In this document: positions 1 through 7,676 of the stretch, in pieces
Position numbering within the stretch: the stretch's first letter is position 1
How the letters are laid out: each line of letters starts with the position of its first letter
NCBI GenBank assembly: GCA_019359725.1
Contig: JAHHGR010000003.1
Location: 1-64,000, forward strand
Length of the DNA: 64,000 bases
Direction of reading: 5' to 3'
Source of the DNA: Aphanocapsa lilacina HA4352-LM1
GTDB lineage: Bacteria; Cyanobacteriota; Cyanobacteriia; Gloeobacterales; Gloeobacteraceae
Notes under the pieces: generated by a model
The model's database searches: none
The model's input: only the letters and a program-made list of their open reading frames with translations
Told to the model about the DNA's origin: nothing
Position numbers and translations under genes: made by a program

Positions 1-1
1 T

Positions 2-145
2 ACGAATGGATTGCTTCGCCAGTTTTTTCCGAAGTCGACGAATTTCTGGACCGTCAAACCTGAGCAGGTGCAAAGGGCAATGGACATGATCAATGACCGC
101 CCGCGAAAAGTGCTTGGTTATCGGACCAGGGCTGTTTCATTCTAG
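2..145 (+). mobile_element. IS30-family transposase, C-terminal end (cut by window edge)
   Basis: The first frame encodes about 47 residues and ends at TAG. It contains the typical IS30-family C-terminus: NGLLRQFFP, then DMINDRPRKVLGYRT. In this DDE transposase family that segment lies just behind the last catalytic residue, where the element's own ends are cut and joined. Only the tail is visible, so whether the full gene upstream is intact cannot be told. The last codons overlap one arm of a 17-bp inverted repeat. The family call is from remembered motif similarity. Confidence 0.8.
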
Positions 146-258
146 CTTTGCATTGGATGCAAATGAGAATCGAGAGCGGCAAAAGCCTTATTGCTTGTTG
201 AGCAGGTCAAGCTTATTGACATGGCCGAATGGGGTTTTTGGAGAATGAAACAGCCCTG
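127..258. repeat. 17-bp perfect inverted repeat flanking the transposase end
   Basis: CAGGGCTGTTTCATTCT occurs at 127-143 and its exact reverse complement at 242-258, 98 bp apart. The left copy lies inside the last codons of the IS30 transposase. Between the arms, 147-163 forms a small hairpin (7-bp arms, 3-nt loop). The right copy could be the outer end of the element; the left copy would then be a second internal copy. The remaining sequence to position 338 shows no gene. Confidence 0.65.
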
Positions 259-338
259 AATTTGGACACGGACGGCATAAAAGCGGCTGATCGATACTTG
301 CTCTCGAACGCCGACTTTGCCTCAGTACGAGGAAGGAG

Positions 339-914
339 TCATATCCCGGGCATGGCGCTCAACCAACCAAAGACCCCGCCGACGCTCAAGCGCAAATCGG
401 AGAGCGGCTCCGGGACCGACAGCAAGTCAGTGGGCACATTCAGCAGCCTCGGCTGGCGTTCGGGCGGATACACCAGTACGGAGCGCTCGGCGGGATCAAT
501 CAGCCAGCCCATGCGACAACCATGCTCCAAGCAATGGAGGATGTTCCCGGTCACTCGGGTCTGACTTTGCTCTGGAGAAAGTATCTCAATGGTCCAATCG
601 GGGGTGCGGTCGAACACATTGGCGATCTCGCCTTGCTCGTCGATAGGAATGCGTTCCCAGATAAACACAGCGATGTCCGGAACTACAGATCGCCCTGCGA
701 AGGTACAGCGCAATTCTGGAAAGGCTCTTGCAATCCGGCGGGATTTGGCGACAGCGTCGATCGCTATCACCAGTTCGGCCTGCAGCGTGCTGTGTTTGCC
801 CTGGGGCATCGGCTTTTGCACAATCCGACCGTCGATGTATTCGCTGGCCGGTTTGGTCTCCGGAAGCCGCAAGAACGCTTCCAGTGCAACAAAGGCGACG
901 GGTGATTGCGCCAC
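339..914 (-). CDS. Uma2 family (DUF820) putative endonuclease
   Basis: 191 residues with a GTG start. The Uma2 fold is a PD-(D/E)XK-like nuclease fold that is greatly expanded in cyanobacteria; its cellular role is unknown. Visible family features are an N-terminal helix with LRLPET, the SEYIDGRIVQKPMP strand, VVPDIAVF (the acidic residue of the active-site region), WTIEILSPEQS (the usual IEILS segment) and GCRMGWLIDPAERSVLVY near the C-terminus. The length is normal. It stands alone between the IS remnant and a 2-oxoglutarate oxygenase on the same strand. It may be a passenger of the mobile DNA at the window edge. Confidence 0.85.
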   Translation of the reverse strand: MAQSPVAFVALEAFLRLPETKPASEYIDGRIVQKPMPQGKHSTLQAELVIAIDAVAKSRRIARAFPELRCTFAGRSVVPDIAVFIWERIPIDEQGEIANVFDRTPDWTIEILSPEQSQTRVTGNILHCLEHGCRMGWLIDPAERSVLVYPPERQPRLLNVPTDLLSVPEPLSDLRLSVGGVFGWLSAMPGI

Positions 915-980
915 AGCGGATCGGCTCCAGGTTCCGAGCGGATCCTAGCATCGCCGAGCCCGTTGCGAAAAATCGGACGA

Positions 981-1871
981 CTACAGCGGGAAAGCGGCGT
1001 CGCCGAGGCGCACGTAGATGTCGCGCTGGTCGTCGGCAAAAGCGCGCCGCCCGTGCATCGCCCGGGTGTTGTTGATCATGACCAGATCGCCGCTCTTCCA
1101 AGGCAGCGCGACGGTGAGCGCCTGGGCCACCGCCTGCAACTCGGCCAGCACCGCATCGGGGATCGCCGAGCCGTCCTCAAGGCGCACCAGGCTCGCGGTC
1201 GAACCGGCCCGCTCCTGGCCCACGACCGGCAAGATGTTGTTGATGAACACTTCGTGTTTGCCGTCCGGAGAAGCCACAAAGGCCGGGCACAAAAATTCCG
1301 TGGTGACGGTGCGCTGCTCGCCGAAGTGGACCGCCATGCGGTTGGCGGCGGCGATGGCGGTCACCTCCTCGGGGCTGTCGGTCTGGTAGATGCCCTGCCA
1401 GGTGCCGTCCGGGTAGGTGCGGATGTATTTGAGCCGCTGGGAAGTGAACAGCTCGCGGGTGGCAGGACTCAGCATCCGCCAGAAGCGGATGCCGTCCGCG
1501 ACGGTGGTCTCGCCGCCGCTGAGCGCGGGAGTGGCGCAGTAGAACCAGATTACCGAGGGACGGTAAAGCGCATAGTACATCTCGCCGTGCAACGGCACGG
1601 CGAAGCGCAACTTGTGACCGGTCACCGACATCAAGGTCTTGTCGCCGCCGATGGTCTCGCGGCTGTAGGCGCCGCCCACGTAGGGGCGAAACTCGGTGCA
1701 GAATTTTTCGCTGAAGCGCTTGAACGCCTCGGTGTCGGCCCCGAAGCCGCTGAAGTACACATAACCGGTGGTCCGAAACGCCTCGATCACCCACTCGAAA
1801 TCGAGATCGAAAAGGCCGATGCCGGGGGCGGCATCGTAGGTGGTTCCAAATTTTTCCGTGGTGGTTTGCAT
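981..1871 (-). CDS. TauD/TfdA-like Fe(II)/2-oxoglutarate-dependent oxygenase
   Basis: 296 residues. Enzymes of this fold hydroxylate or otherwise oxidise an unactivated carbon using Fe(II), O2 and 2-oxoglutarate. The first iron ligand pair reads H95-G-E97 (HxE rather than HxD, as in clavaminate-synthase-like members). The distal His is H273 in AMHGRRAF, followed by R288 for 2-oxoglutarate binding. The N-terminal YVYFSGF strand and the SGGETTVADG loop also fit the fold. It is the last gene of a leftward run, 9 bp behind the propeller gene, whose upstream neighbour is a sulfotransferase. The substrate is unknown; by context it probably acts in the same modification pathway. Confidence 0.85.
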   Translation of the reverse strand: MQTTTEKFGTTYDAAPGIGLFDLDFEWVIEAFRTTGYVYFSGFGADTEAFKRFSEKFCTEFRPYVGGAYSRETIGGDKTLMSVTGHKLRFAVPLHGEMYYALYRPSVIWFYCATPALSGGETTVADGIRFWRMLSPATRELFTSQRLKYIRTYPDGTWQGIYQTDSPEEVTAIAAANRMAVHFGEQRTVTTEFLCPAFVASPDGKHEVFINNILPVVGQERAGSTASLVRLEDGSAIPDAVLAELQAVAQALTVALPWKSGDLVMINNTRAMHGRRAFADDQRDIYVRLGDAAFPL

Positions 1872-1880
1872 AGCGGTGTC

Positions 1881-3230
1881 TCAAATGACGGGGACAACAT
1901 CGTCGGTCGCATCAAAATCGAAGCGCCAGGCTTCGAGAGCAATCGAGGGCAGCGGCTCGCCTTTTTTGGCCGCAGGCTCTCCCTGGGGGCGGGGGTTGAA
2001 CAGCAGCACCAATCCCTCGGGTGTCGAAAGGGCGGCTACCAGCTCGCCCGGGAAATCTCCCAGCGGTTTTTCCGTCCACCGTTCGCCATCCGGGGTGATG
2101 AACAATTTGAAGCTCCCCTGCCCGCTAAAGCCCGCGCACAGGTAACCCGCGTGGGCCACCAGGCACTGCAGCACGGCCGCACCGTCGTCGAAGCCCGGAC
2201 CCATCGCTGAGAAAGGCACCTTCAGCCCCACGGGCGAAAAGCGCGGCCGGCCCACGATCAGATCCCAACTGCCGTCGGGATTGACACGGAAGATTTCAAA
2301 ATCACTGACCTGGTGGGCGCGCAGCGAGCGGGGCGATTTGCCGCCGGCAAAGTACAGACGCCCCCCGAAAGTGGCCATCGCCGCCACCTGCTGGTTGTCG
2401 CTGAAAAGATACGCGCCGCTGGTGATCACCGCCTCGAAGTCGCCGGGTTGGGCTGCTATGGCCCCCAGCCGCCACAACTGAAAACCGCGCTCCAGGTTGC
2501 GCGTTCCTATATAGAGTGAATCCGCGAATACTGCCGCGCGGCAGGCCAGTTCGTTGCCCTGTTCTTTAAATCCCGGTACGGGCACCTCCTCCCAGTCGGC
2601 CGAGTCTACGGCCTCGCCGCGCAGTAGTGGCGGGGCATTCTGGCTGAGGCCGGTGGCCAGGGCCACGACCCCGTCCCCAAACGGGACAGGCTGGTGGAAG
2701 GTGTGGCCGTTCGTAGGAGCAAGCTCGAAGGTTGTCTGCCACGACCCGCCCTCGGCGCTGAAGGCCACCTCGCCCTTTAGGGGCGAAGAGAAGCTCGCCA
2801 CCAGACATCCCTGCGCTTCGAACAGCTGGCAATAGACATTGCGGCCCGTCTCCAGGGCCTGCTCCCCCGCCAGGTTTACTCCCAGGGCATCGGTGAGCTT
2901 GTCCTTCGATTGCTCCTCGGTCGGATTGTCCGGGAAGAAGGTATCGAGCATGTTCGCCGGGCCGCTGCGCCGCTTGGTGTTGATGGCCAGGGAAGTGTGC
3001 ACCGTCTGCCAGCCCCGGGTCTGCGGGTCGAAGCGGACGATGCGCCGAAAATCCTGCACGTCGCGGTCGATGTAGACGCCGGCAAAGTAGATGTGCCCCC
3101 CGTACCAGGCCAGGGCACCGACGATTTGGTCGACATCGTCGATGTCCAGTTGGGCGATGGTTTCGAGAGATTGAGCGCCGGGGGCGACCTGGCCGGGCGC
3201 GGCGGTGGGGGATGCAAGGGGGTGGATCAT
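1881..3230 (-). CDS. Beta-propeller-like protein, function unknown
   Basis: 449 residues. There is no clear signal peptide or membrane segment, so it is probably cytoplasmic. The sequence repeats a pattern of short strands with motifs such as GGHIYFAGVY, ADSLYIGTRN, GGRLYFAGGK and HAGYLCAGFSG spaced 60-100 residues apart. That is what a kelch- or WD-like propeller looks like at low similarity. I do not recognise a named family. It sits 39 bp downstream of the sulfotransferase and 9 bp upstream of the oxygenase on the same strand, so the three are probably co-transcribed. A scaffold or substrate-binding role is only an inference. Confidence 0.6.
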   Translation of the reverse strand: MIHPLASPTAAPGQVAPGAQSLETIAQLDIDDVDQIVGALAWYGGHIYFAGVYIDRDVQDFRRIVRFDPQTRGWQTVHTSLAINTKRRSGPANMLDTFFPDNPTEEQSKDKLTDALGVNLAGEQALETGRNVYCQLFEAQGCLVASFSSPLKGEVAFSAEGGSWQTTFELAPTNGHTFHQPVPFGDGVVALATGLSQNAPPLLRGEAVDSADWEEVPVPGFKEQGNELACRAAVFADSLYIGTRNLERGFQLWRLGAIAAQPGDFEAVITSGAYLFSDNQQVAAMATFGGRLYFAGGKSPRSLRAHQVSDFEIFRVNPDGSWDLIVGRPRFSPVGLKVPFSAMGPGFDDGAAVLQCLVAHAGYLCAGFSGQGSFKLFITPDGERWTEKPLGDFPGELVAALSTPEGLVLLFNPRPQGEPAAKKGEPLPSIALEAWRFDFDATDDVVPVI

Positions 3231-3269
3231 CGAAGCGAAACCTCACTTTTTGACAAACGGCCCGCGCTA

Positions 3270-4232
3270 TTAGTACCCCATCTGCTGGGCCAGCTCCTGG
3301 ATCTCGCGGGCGGTGTCGGTGTCGACGGCCCACTCGAAGGTGCCCTTGAGGGGCGGGATGGGCACTTTGCTGCTGCGCAATTTTGGGTTGGCCAAAAACT
3401 TCGGATCGTTGCCGAAGGGGGCGTTGATGGGACCGGTGCGGGCGTAGGGCGACTCTTCGGGCGATTTCATCTCGTCGATCGCCTCTTGATCGGTGCGCAC
3501 CCCCAGCCACTCGGCGAGCTGCGGCAGATAAATATCGAGATCCGAGAGCAGATCCTCGCCGCGGATACGCATGCCCTGACCCAAGGGCAGCCGCTCCATA
3601 AAGTTCATGATCTTGGTGTGGGCGCTCAGCCAGAGCTTCAGGGGACTCACCTTCACCGGTTTGTTGCCCTTGAGGTCTTCCTCTTCGTCCGACAAAAAGG
3701 CCGGATCCACGCTCCAACCCACCTTGGCCTGCATTTGGCCTACCTGCTCGCGCGTCTGGATGATCACCGAGAGAAATTCGGCGATCGACTTAGCGGAGGT
3801 GACCGGGTGGCGGGTCAGATGCAAAAAACGGGCCTTCGGAAACATGTGGAAGGCCCGCTCCATGTTTTCGACTTTTAAGATCGTGGTCGGGGATTTGTCT
3901 ACGCCGATCTTGGGAGCTACGTAATCGAGCACATAGTTGAATACTTCTTTGCAACCCAGGTGCATGTGCTCGTTGATCCAGATGCGCGCCCGGTGCACCG
4001 ACAGCTCGTTTTGCGTCCCTTCGTGGATTTCGGCCAGGGTGCGGGCGAGGCCGTCCATGGCCGTAGGCCAGCGCCGCTGGATGCGGGCAAAATTCAGTTC
4101 TTCAATCGTGTCGGTCTTGAATAAGTTCAGCTCCGGAAAACCGTACAGGTCCGGGTGCCGGCCCAGGAGCGCGCAGACGACCGACGAAAACGAGCGTGGA
4201 GGTGTCAATATAATCAGAGGCTGATGTGACAC
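3270..4232 (-). CDS. PAPS-dependent sulfotransferase family protein
   Basis: 320 residues with a GTG start. It transfers a sulfuryl group from 3'-phosphoadenylyl sulfate to an acceptor that cannot be deduced from sequence. The 5'-phosphosulfate loop is TPPRSFSS (residues 10-17, Arg13), followed by the family's HPDLYGFPELNLF. VDKSP at 111-115 supplies a conserved Lys. The 3'-phosphate site is LTRHP (R141) with a following Ser. It begins the leftward group with the propeller and 2-oxoglutarate oxygenase. The C-terminal 60 residues, ending EIQELAQQMGY, closely match the second sulfotransferase at 4731-5636, so the two are paralogues. Unlike that copy, this one keeps the cofactor-binding residues. 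Confidence 0.85.
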   Translation of the reverse strand: MSHQPLIILTPPRSFSSVVCALLGRHPDLYGFPELNLFKTDTIEELNFARIQRRWPTAMDGLARTLAEIHEGTQNELSVHRARIWINEHMHLGCKEVFNYVLDYVAPKIGVDKSPTTILKVENMERAFHMFPKARFLHLTRHPVTSAKSIAEFLSVIIQTREQVGQMQAKVGWSVDPAFLSDEEEDLKGNKPVKVSPLKLWLSAHTKIMNFMERLPLGQGMRIRGEDLLSDLDIYLPQLAEWLGVRTDQEAIDEMKSPEESPYARTGPINAPFGNDPKFLANPKLRSSKVPIPPLKGTFEWAVDTDTAREIQELAQQMGY

Positions 4233-4270
4233 AGGTATAGCCAGAGCAATATCAAGTGGGGGCTATTGTA

Positions 4271-4642
4271 TCACTTCAGCAAACGGGCCAGGCGTTTGTC
4301 GAGGCGCCCCAGCTCGTCGGCGGTCATCTGCACCAGCGCCACCAGCGTCTTGTACTGGTGCTGCAGTTGGCGCTTATACTCCTCCAGCTCGCTGCGCGAA
4401 GAGCAGTCCTCGGCCACTTCCGGGGCTTTGACCCAATCTTGAATCGTCTTGAGAAATTCGAGCGGGATGGCGTTGTAGACCACCTGCGGCTGGACGTCCT
4501 CCAGCTGGGGCATGGCCTGGGCAGGAGCCTGCGGCAGCGGCAATTCTTCGAGCAGGCTCTGCTCCTGGCGGTCGCGGAATTTTTGCAAGACCGCCTGGCG
4601 CTTCTGCGCGTCGTTTGGCAAAATCTCGGGTTCGGCCGACAT
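4271..4642 (-). CDS. Small acidic/coiled-coil protein, unknown function
   Basis: About 123 residues from the ATG at 4642; a TTG five codons upstream is also possible. The protein is rich in Glu, Gln and Leu, with a Pro-rich stretch after a first helix (QKFRDRQEQSLLEELPLP) and a C-terminal amphipathic helix (YKRQLQHQYKTLVALVQ). No domain is recognised. It lies between the two divergent sulfotransferase genes, 38 bp upstream of the leftward one, and could be the first gene of that operon. A role as helix-forming partner or small accessory protein is a guess. Confidence 0.5.
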   Translation of the reverse strand: MSAEPEILPNDAQKRQAVLQKFRDRQEQSLLEELPLPQAPAQAMPQLEDVQPQVVYNAIPLEFLKTIQDWVKAPEVAEDCSSRSELEEYKRQLQHQYKTLVALVQMTADELGRLDKRLARLLK

Positions 4643-4730
4643 AAAAATCCTGCACAAAACTCGCCGTCATTGTAGACCCGCGCCTTCGATCCGTATAGGC
4701 TTGCAGGCGAACCCACCCAAGGCGCCCACC

Positions 4731-5636
4731 ATGCCGACCGCACCACCGATAGTCATCCTCTCGGCCACCTGCAGCGGCAGTTCGCCCCTCTCGGCGATGC
4801 TCGGCCAGCACCCGGAGGCTTACGGGGTGCCCGAGATCAACTTGCTGATGGCCCGCACCGTCGAAGCACTGGTGCTGCTGTTGCAGGGGCCGCGGCAGTT
4901 TCAGATCCACGGGCTATTGCGCGCCGTCGCCCAGCTCTACAGCGGCGAGCAGACCCTCAACGCCGTCGCCATGGCCCGCCGCTGGCTCTCCAACCGCTAC
5001 TACGCCCAGACCACCGAGGTGCTCGCGGAATTGTGCGCGCGGGTGGCGCCTTTGCGGCTGGTCGATCCGAGTCCGGTCTACGCCGCCGAACCGGAGCGGC
5101 TCTTAAGACTTTACGAAGCTTTTCCGGAAGCCCACTTTGTGCACCTGCTGCGCCATCCGCGCGCCCAGGGTGAGGCGGTGATGGCTATCGCCGGGGGAGC
5201 GCTCGCCATCAACGACGGGGCTTTCGAATTTATCGCCAAAAAACCGGTGATCGACGCCCAGCGCACCTGGTTCACGTTCAACGACAACATCCGCCGTTTC
5301 CTCGCCGCTGTCCCTGCCTCCCAGCAGACGGCCGTGCACTGGGAAGCGGTCGCAAGCCGTCCCACCGCCACCCTGCGCGATCTGTGCCGGGGGCTGGGAT
5401 TGGCTTGGAGCGAGGAGATTGGCCAGGCGATGCTGCACCCGGAGCGCTCCTCCTACGCCGGGTTCGGCCCCTACAGCACCCACCTCGGCCACGACCCCGA
5501 TTTTTTGCGCAATCCATACTTTTCAGAACAGCCCGTACAGCACTTCTCGCTGGAAGACTCGCTCACCTGGCGAGCGGACGGCATCGGTTTTTATTCGGAA
5601 ATTCAGGAACTGGCGCGTCAGATGGGTTACGACTGA
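4731..5636 (+). CDS. Sulfotransferase-like protein with degenerate cofactor site
   Basis: 301 residues from the ATG at 4731. The longer frame upstream lacks family sequence. It aligns along its length with the sulfotransferase at 3270-4232: GQHPEAYGVPEINLL, VDPSPVYA, HLLRHPRAQGEAV, GHDPDFLRNPYFSE, and the shared ending EIQELARQMGY. Two PAPS contacts differ: the phosphosulfate loop reads SATCSGSS (Cys14 where the paralogue has Arg), and VDPSP replaces VDKSP (Pro for Lys112). Either it uses another donor, or it is a non-catalytic partner of its paralogue. The TPR-exporter operon follows 125 bp downstream. Confidence 0.75.
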   Translation: MPTAPPIVILSATCSGSSPLSAMLGQHPEAYGVPEINLLMARTVEALVLLLQGPRQFQIHGLLRAVAQLYSGEQTLNAVAMARRWLSNRYYAQTTEVLAELCARVAPLRLVDPSPVYAAEPERLLRLYEAFPEAHFVHLLRHPRAQGEAVMAIAGGALAINDGAFEFIAKKPVIDAQRTWFTFNDNIRRFLAAVPASQQTAVHWEAVASRPTATLRDLCRGLGLAWSEEIGQAMLHPERSSYAGFGPYSTHLGHDPDFLRNPYFSEQPVQHFSLEDSLTWRADGIGFYSEIQELARQMGYD

Positions 5637-5698
5637 CCGGTTCGGCGGCGGGCAATTCTTGTAAGAAAGCATGGCTTGAGGCAGTACGTCCATCGCAT

Positions 5699-5727
5699 TT
5701 GACACCCCAATGGAAAGCTGATAGTCT
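5699..5727 (+). promoter_or_regulatory. Sigma-70-type promoter for the TPR / exporter operon
   Basis: TTGACA at 5699-5704 and TAGTCT at 5722-5727 are separated by exactly 17 bp. The match to the -35 consensus is perfect. Transcription would start about 27 bp before the TPR gene's ATG, which has no obvious Shine-Dalgarno sequence. Confidence 0.6.
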
Positions 5728-5761
5728 TCTGCTCAAGTTGTCGCTTCGGTAAATTTACGGT

Positions 5762-6742
5762 ATGGCAGGATTTACTCCAAAGCTTAAAAAAGTCACGAAA
5801 GCGAACTCGCGCGACCGTCTGAAGCTCGCCGGGACTCTGTTTCGAGAAAAGCGTTACGACGAAGCCCTCGAAGAAGCCACTGCCATTTTGGAAGAAGAAC
5901 CTTCCTCCCTGCAGGCCCTGATGTTGACGGGCAGCGTTTACCTGAAGACCAAGCGCTTCGACGAAGCCCTGGACGCCTTTCAAAAAGCGCTCAGAGTCGA
6001 TCCGCTCTCGCCGCAGGCTTGCCTCGGTATCGGCATGGCCCATCTGCGCAAAAAAGACTACAAGCAGGCGACGGTGGCCTTCGAGAGCGCCCTCAAGCTC
6101 GATCCCAAATCGGCCAAGGCCTATATCACCCTTGGCATGTCGGCCCTCGGCCAGGAGCACTACGACCTCGCCATCCAGTACTTCAACAAGGCCCTGCGCT
6201 TCGACCCGCAGGCGGAGATGGCCCGCATCTTGATCTCGCGCGCCTACAAGAAGCTCGGCAAGCCGGGCGACGCCGTCAGTACCCTCGAGACCGCCGTCAA
6301 GCTCAACCCCAAGAGCGGCATGGCCAACATGTCGCTGGCGAGCTTCTACCTGCAGAACAAAGACTATACCTCCGCCGAGGCCGCTTTGCAGAGGGTGCTC
6401 GAAGCGCGGGGCGACAAACCGGCCCCGACGATCATGCTGTCGCTTGCGGATCTGTACGTCCAGACCGATCGCACCGAGGAAGCAGGCGACATCCTGCGCG
6501 CCCTGCCCTCGGCCCCCAAGCTGCAGGCGCGCAAGCACAAGCTCTTCGGCGATCTCTACACCAAGCAGGGTCTGCTCAAAGAAGCGGCGGAGGAATACCG
6601 CGCCGCGAGCTTGATGGCCTCCGACGACGATGAAATCGACGATGTCGATCTCGACGGTCTGGTGGAAGCCGGTTCGGCCAGCTGGCAGGAACTGGCGAGC
6701 ACCTACCGGGCAACCGCCACCGAGTCGATCTCGCGCAAGTAA
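5762..6742 (+). CDS. TPR-repeat protein
   Basis: 326 residues made almost wholly of tetratricopeptide repeats. At least six can be read, for example LMLTGSVYLKTKRFDEALDA, ACLGIGMAHLRKKDYKQATV and AYITLGMSALGQEHYDLAIQ, each ending in the A.ALKLDP-type helix turn. A last helical pair (KLFGDLYTKQGLLKEAAEEY) is followed by an acidic linker (DDDEIDDVDLDG). There is no signal peptide, so it is probably cytoplasmic. TPR superhelices hold peptides or partner proteins. It is the first gene of a three-gene operon (45 and 61 bp gaps) with the phosphatase-fold enzyme and the export fusion, so it may present a substrate to them. Confidence 0.85.
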   Translation: MAGFTPKLKKVTKANSRDRLKLAGTLFREKRYDEALEEATAILEEEPSSLQALMLTGSVYLKTKRFDEALDAFQKALRVDPLSPQACLGIGMAHLRKKDYKQATVAFESALKLDPKSAKAYITLGMSALGQEHYDLAIQYFNKALRFDPQAEMARILISRAYKKLGKPGDAVSTLETAVKLNPKSGMANMSLASFYLQNKDYTSAEAALQRVLEARGDKPAPTIMLSLADLYVQTDRTEEAGDILRALPSAPKLQARKHKLFGDLYTKQGLLKEAAEEYRAASLMASDDDEIDDVDLDGLVEAGSASWQELASTYRATATESISRK

Positions 6743-6787
6743 AACGCAATCGCATCGAGCCCCCCTACTGGCTGCGTGGAGGCAGGA

Positions 6788-7615
6788 ATGCCCAACCATC
6801 TCGTGCAGATCGTCATGGATAGCTGCCGCTTCGACAGTTATGAAGCGGCGGCGACGCCCAACATGGACAAAATCGGTAAAGGGGAGGCGCGCTACAGCTA
6901 CGCCTCGTGGACCTCGCCCTCCCACTACGCCATGCTCATGGGTATGGTGCCCCACACCAGCCCGCGGGGGGTCTTCGCCTCCGAAGTCTACAAGCAGGAA
7001 TTTACCCGCTGGATCGACCGGCTCGACATGCCGGATCTGTCCTTCAAGACTTTCGTGCCGCACCTGTCGCTGCCGAAGGTGCTGCAGGATCTGGGCTACG
7101 AGACAATCGCCCGCGTCTCGATGCCGGTGCTCAACCAGTTGACGGGCATGAACCGCTTTTTTGACGATTACAAATTGATGGGCAACCACAACGACTTCAA
7201 GTCGATGGTGGCGGAAGTCGAATTCGAAGAGGACGAACCGCGGTTCTACTTCTTCAACCTCGGCGAGACCCATTACCCCTATATGCTCTCCGGCGAAGAT
7301 CTGCCCCACATCTCCGGGGTGCACGGCGTCTTCAAGCACATGGACGAATCGCTCAAGGCGGGCGAGGGGCCGGTGGAGGCCAAGTTCTTCGAAAAAGACG
7401 AGATGGAGCGGCTGCACAAGCAGCAAATCTGCTGCGTCGAGTACGTCGATGGCCTGTTGGGGGAACTGTTCGAGAAGTGTCCGCCCAACACCCACTTCAT
7501 CGTCACCGCCGATCATGGCGAGTTGTTCGGTGAGGACGGTTATTTCGGCCACGGCCCGGTCATGCACCCCAAGTGCTTTGAGATCCCCTTCCTCGAAGGT
7601 CTGCGCCCCGCCTAG
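6788..7615 (+). CDS. Alkaline-phosphatase/sulfatase-fold metalloenzyme with Thr at nucleophile position
   Basis: 275 residues. The ATG at 6788 is chosen because GGAGG lies 5 bp upstream. The fold signature is present: IVMDSCRFDSY (metal-binding D11, D16), TPNMDKI, then SWTSPSHYAML where sulfatases have C/S-x-P-x-R, and TADHGELFGEDG (D242, H243) with GHG near the end. The formylglycine position is Thr42 and the Arg is His46, so a true sulfatase is unlikely. Thr nucleophiles occur in phosphoethanolamine and phosphoglycerol transferases and in related phosphodiesterases. There are no membrane segments, and the protein ends soon after the last metal ligand, without the usual C-terminal subdomain. 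The product is probably a phosphohydrolase or phosphotransferase acting in the cytoplasm. Confidence 0.7.
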   Translation: MPNHLVQIVMDSCRFDSYEAAATPNMDKIGKGEARYSYASWTSPSHYAMLMGMVPHTSPRGVFASEVYKQEFTRWIDRLDMPDLSFKTFVPHLSLPKVLQDLGYETIARVSMPVLNQLTGMNRFFDDYKLMGNHNDFKSMVAEVEFEEDEPRFYFFNLGETHYPYMLSGEDLPHISGVHGVFKHMDESLKAGEGPVEAKFFEKDEMERLHKQQICCVEYVDGLLGELFEKCPPNTHFIVTADHGELFGEDGYFGHGPVMHPKCFEIPFLEGLRPA

Positions 7616-7676
7616 CACCTTGAAATCGTCGGCGGTGGACGCTTGCACCCCCCCGCCGAGGAAGTTGGAGGTCTCG

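Noticed and set aside
906-2210. Long plus-strand open frame of 434 codons opposite the oxygenase gene
   Set aside because: It is the antisense of a well-supported gene in GC-rich DNA; no family motif or ribosome binding site.
6788-7615. Annotation as a sulfatase
   Set aside because: The formylglycine motif is absent (TSPSH), so only the superfamily fold is claimed.
5627-7648. 673-codon minus-strand frame opposite the TPR and phosphatase-fold genes
   Set aside because: Shadow frame created by high GC; the plus-strand genes have clear motifs and ribosome binding sites.
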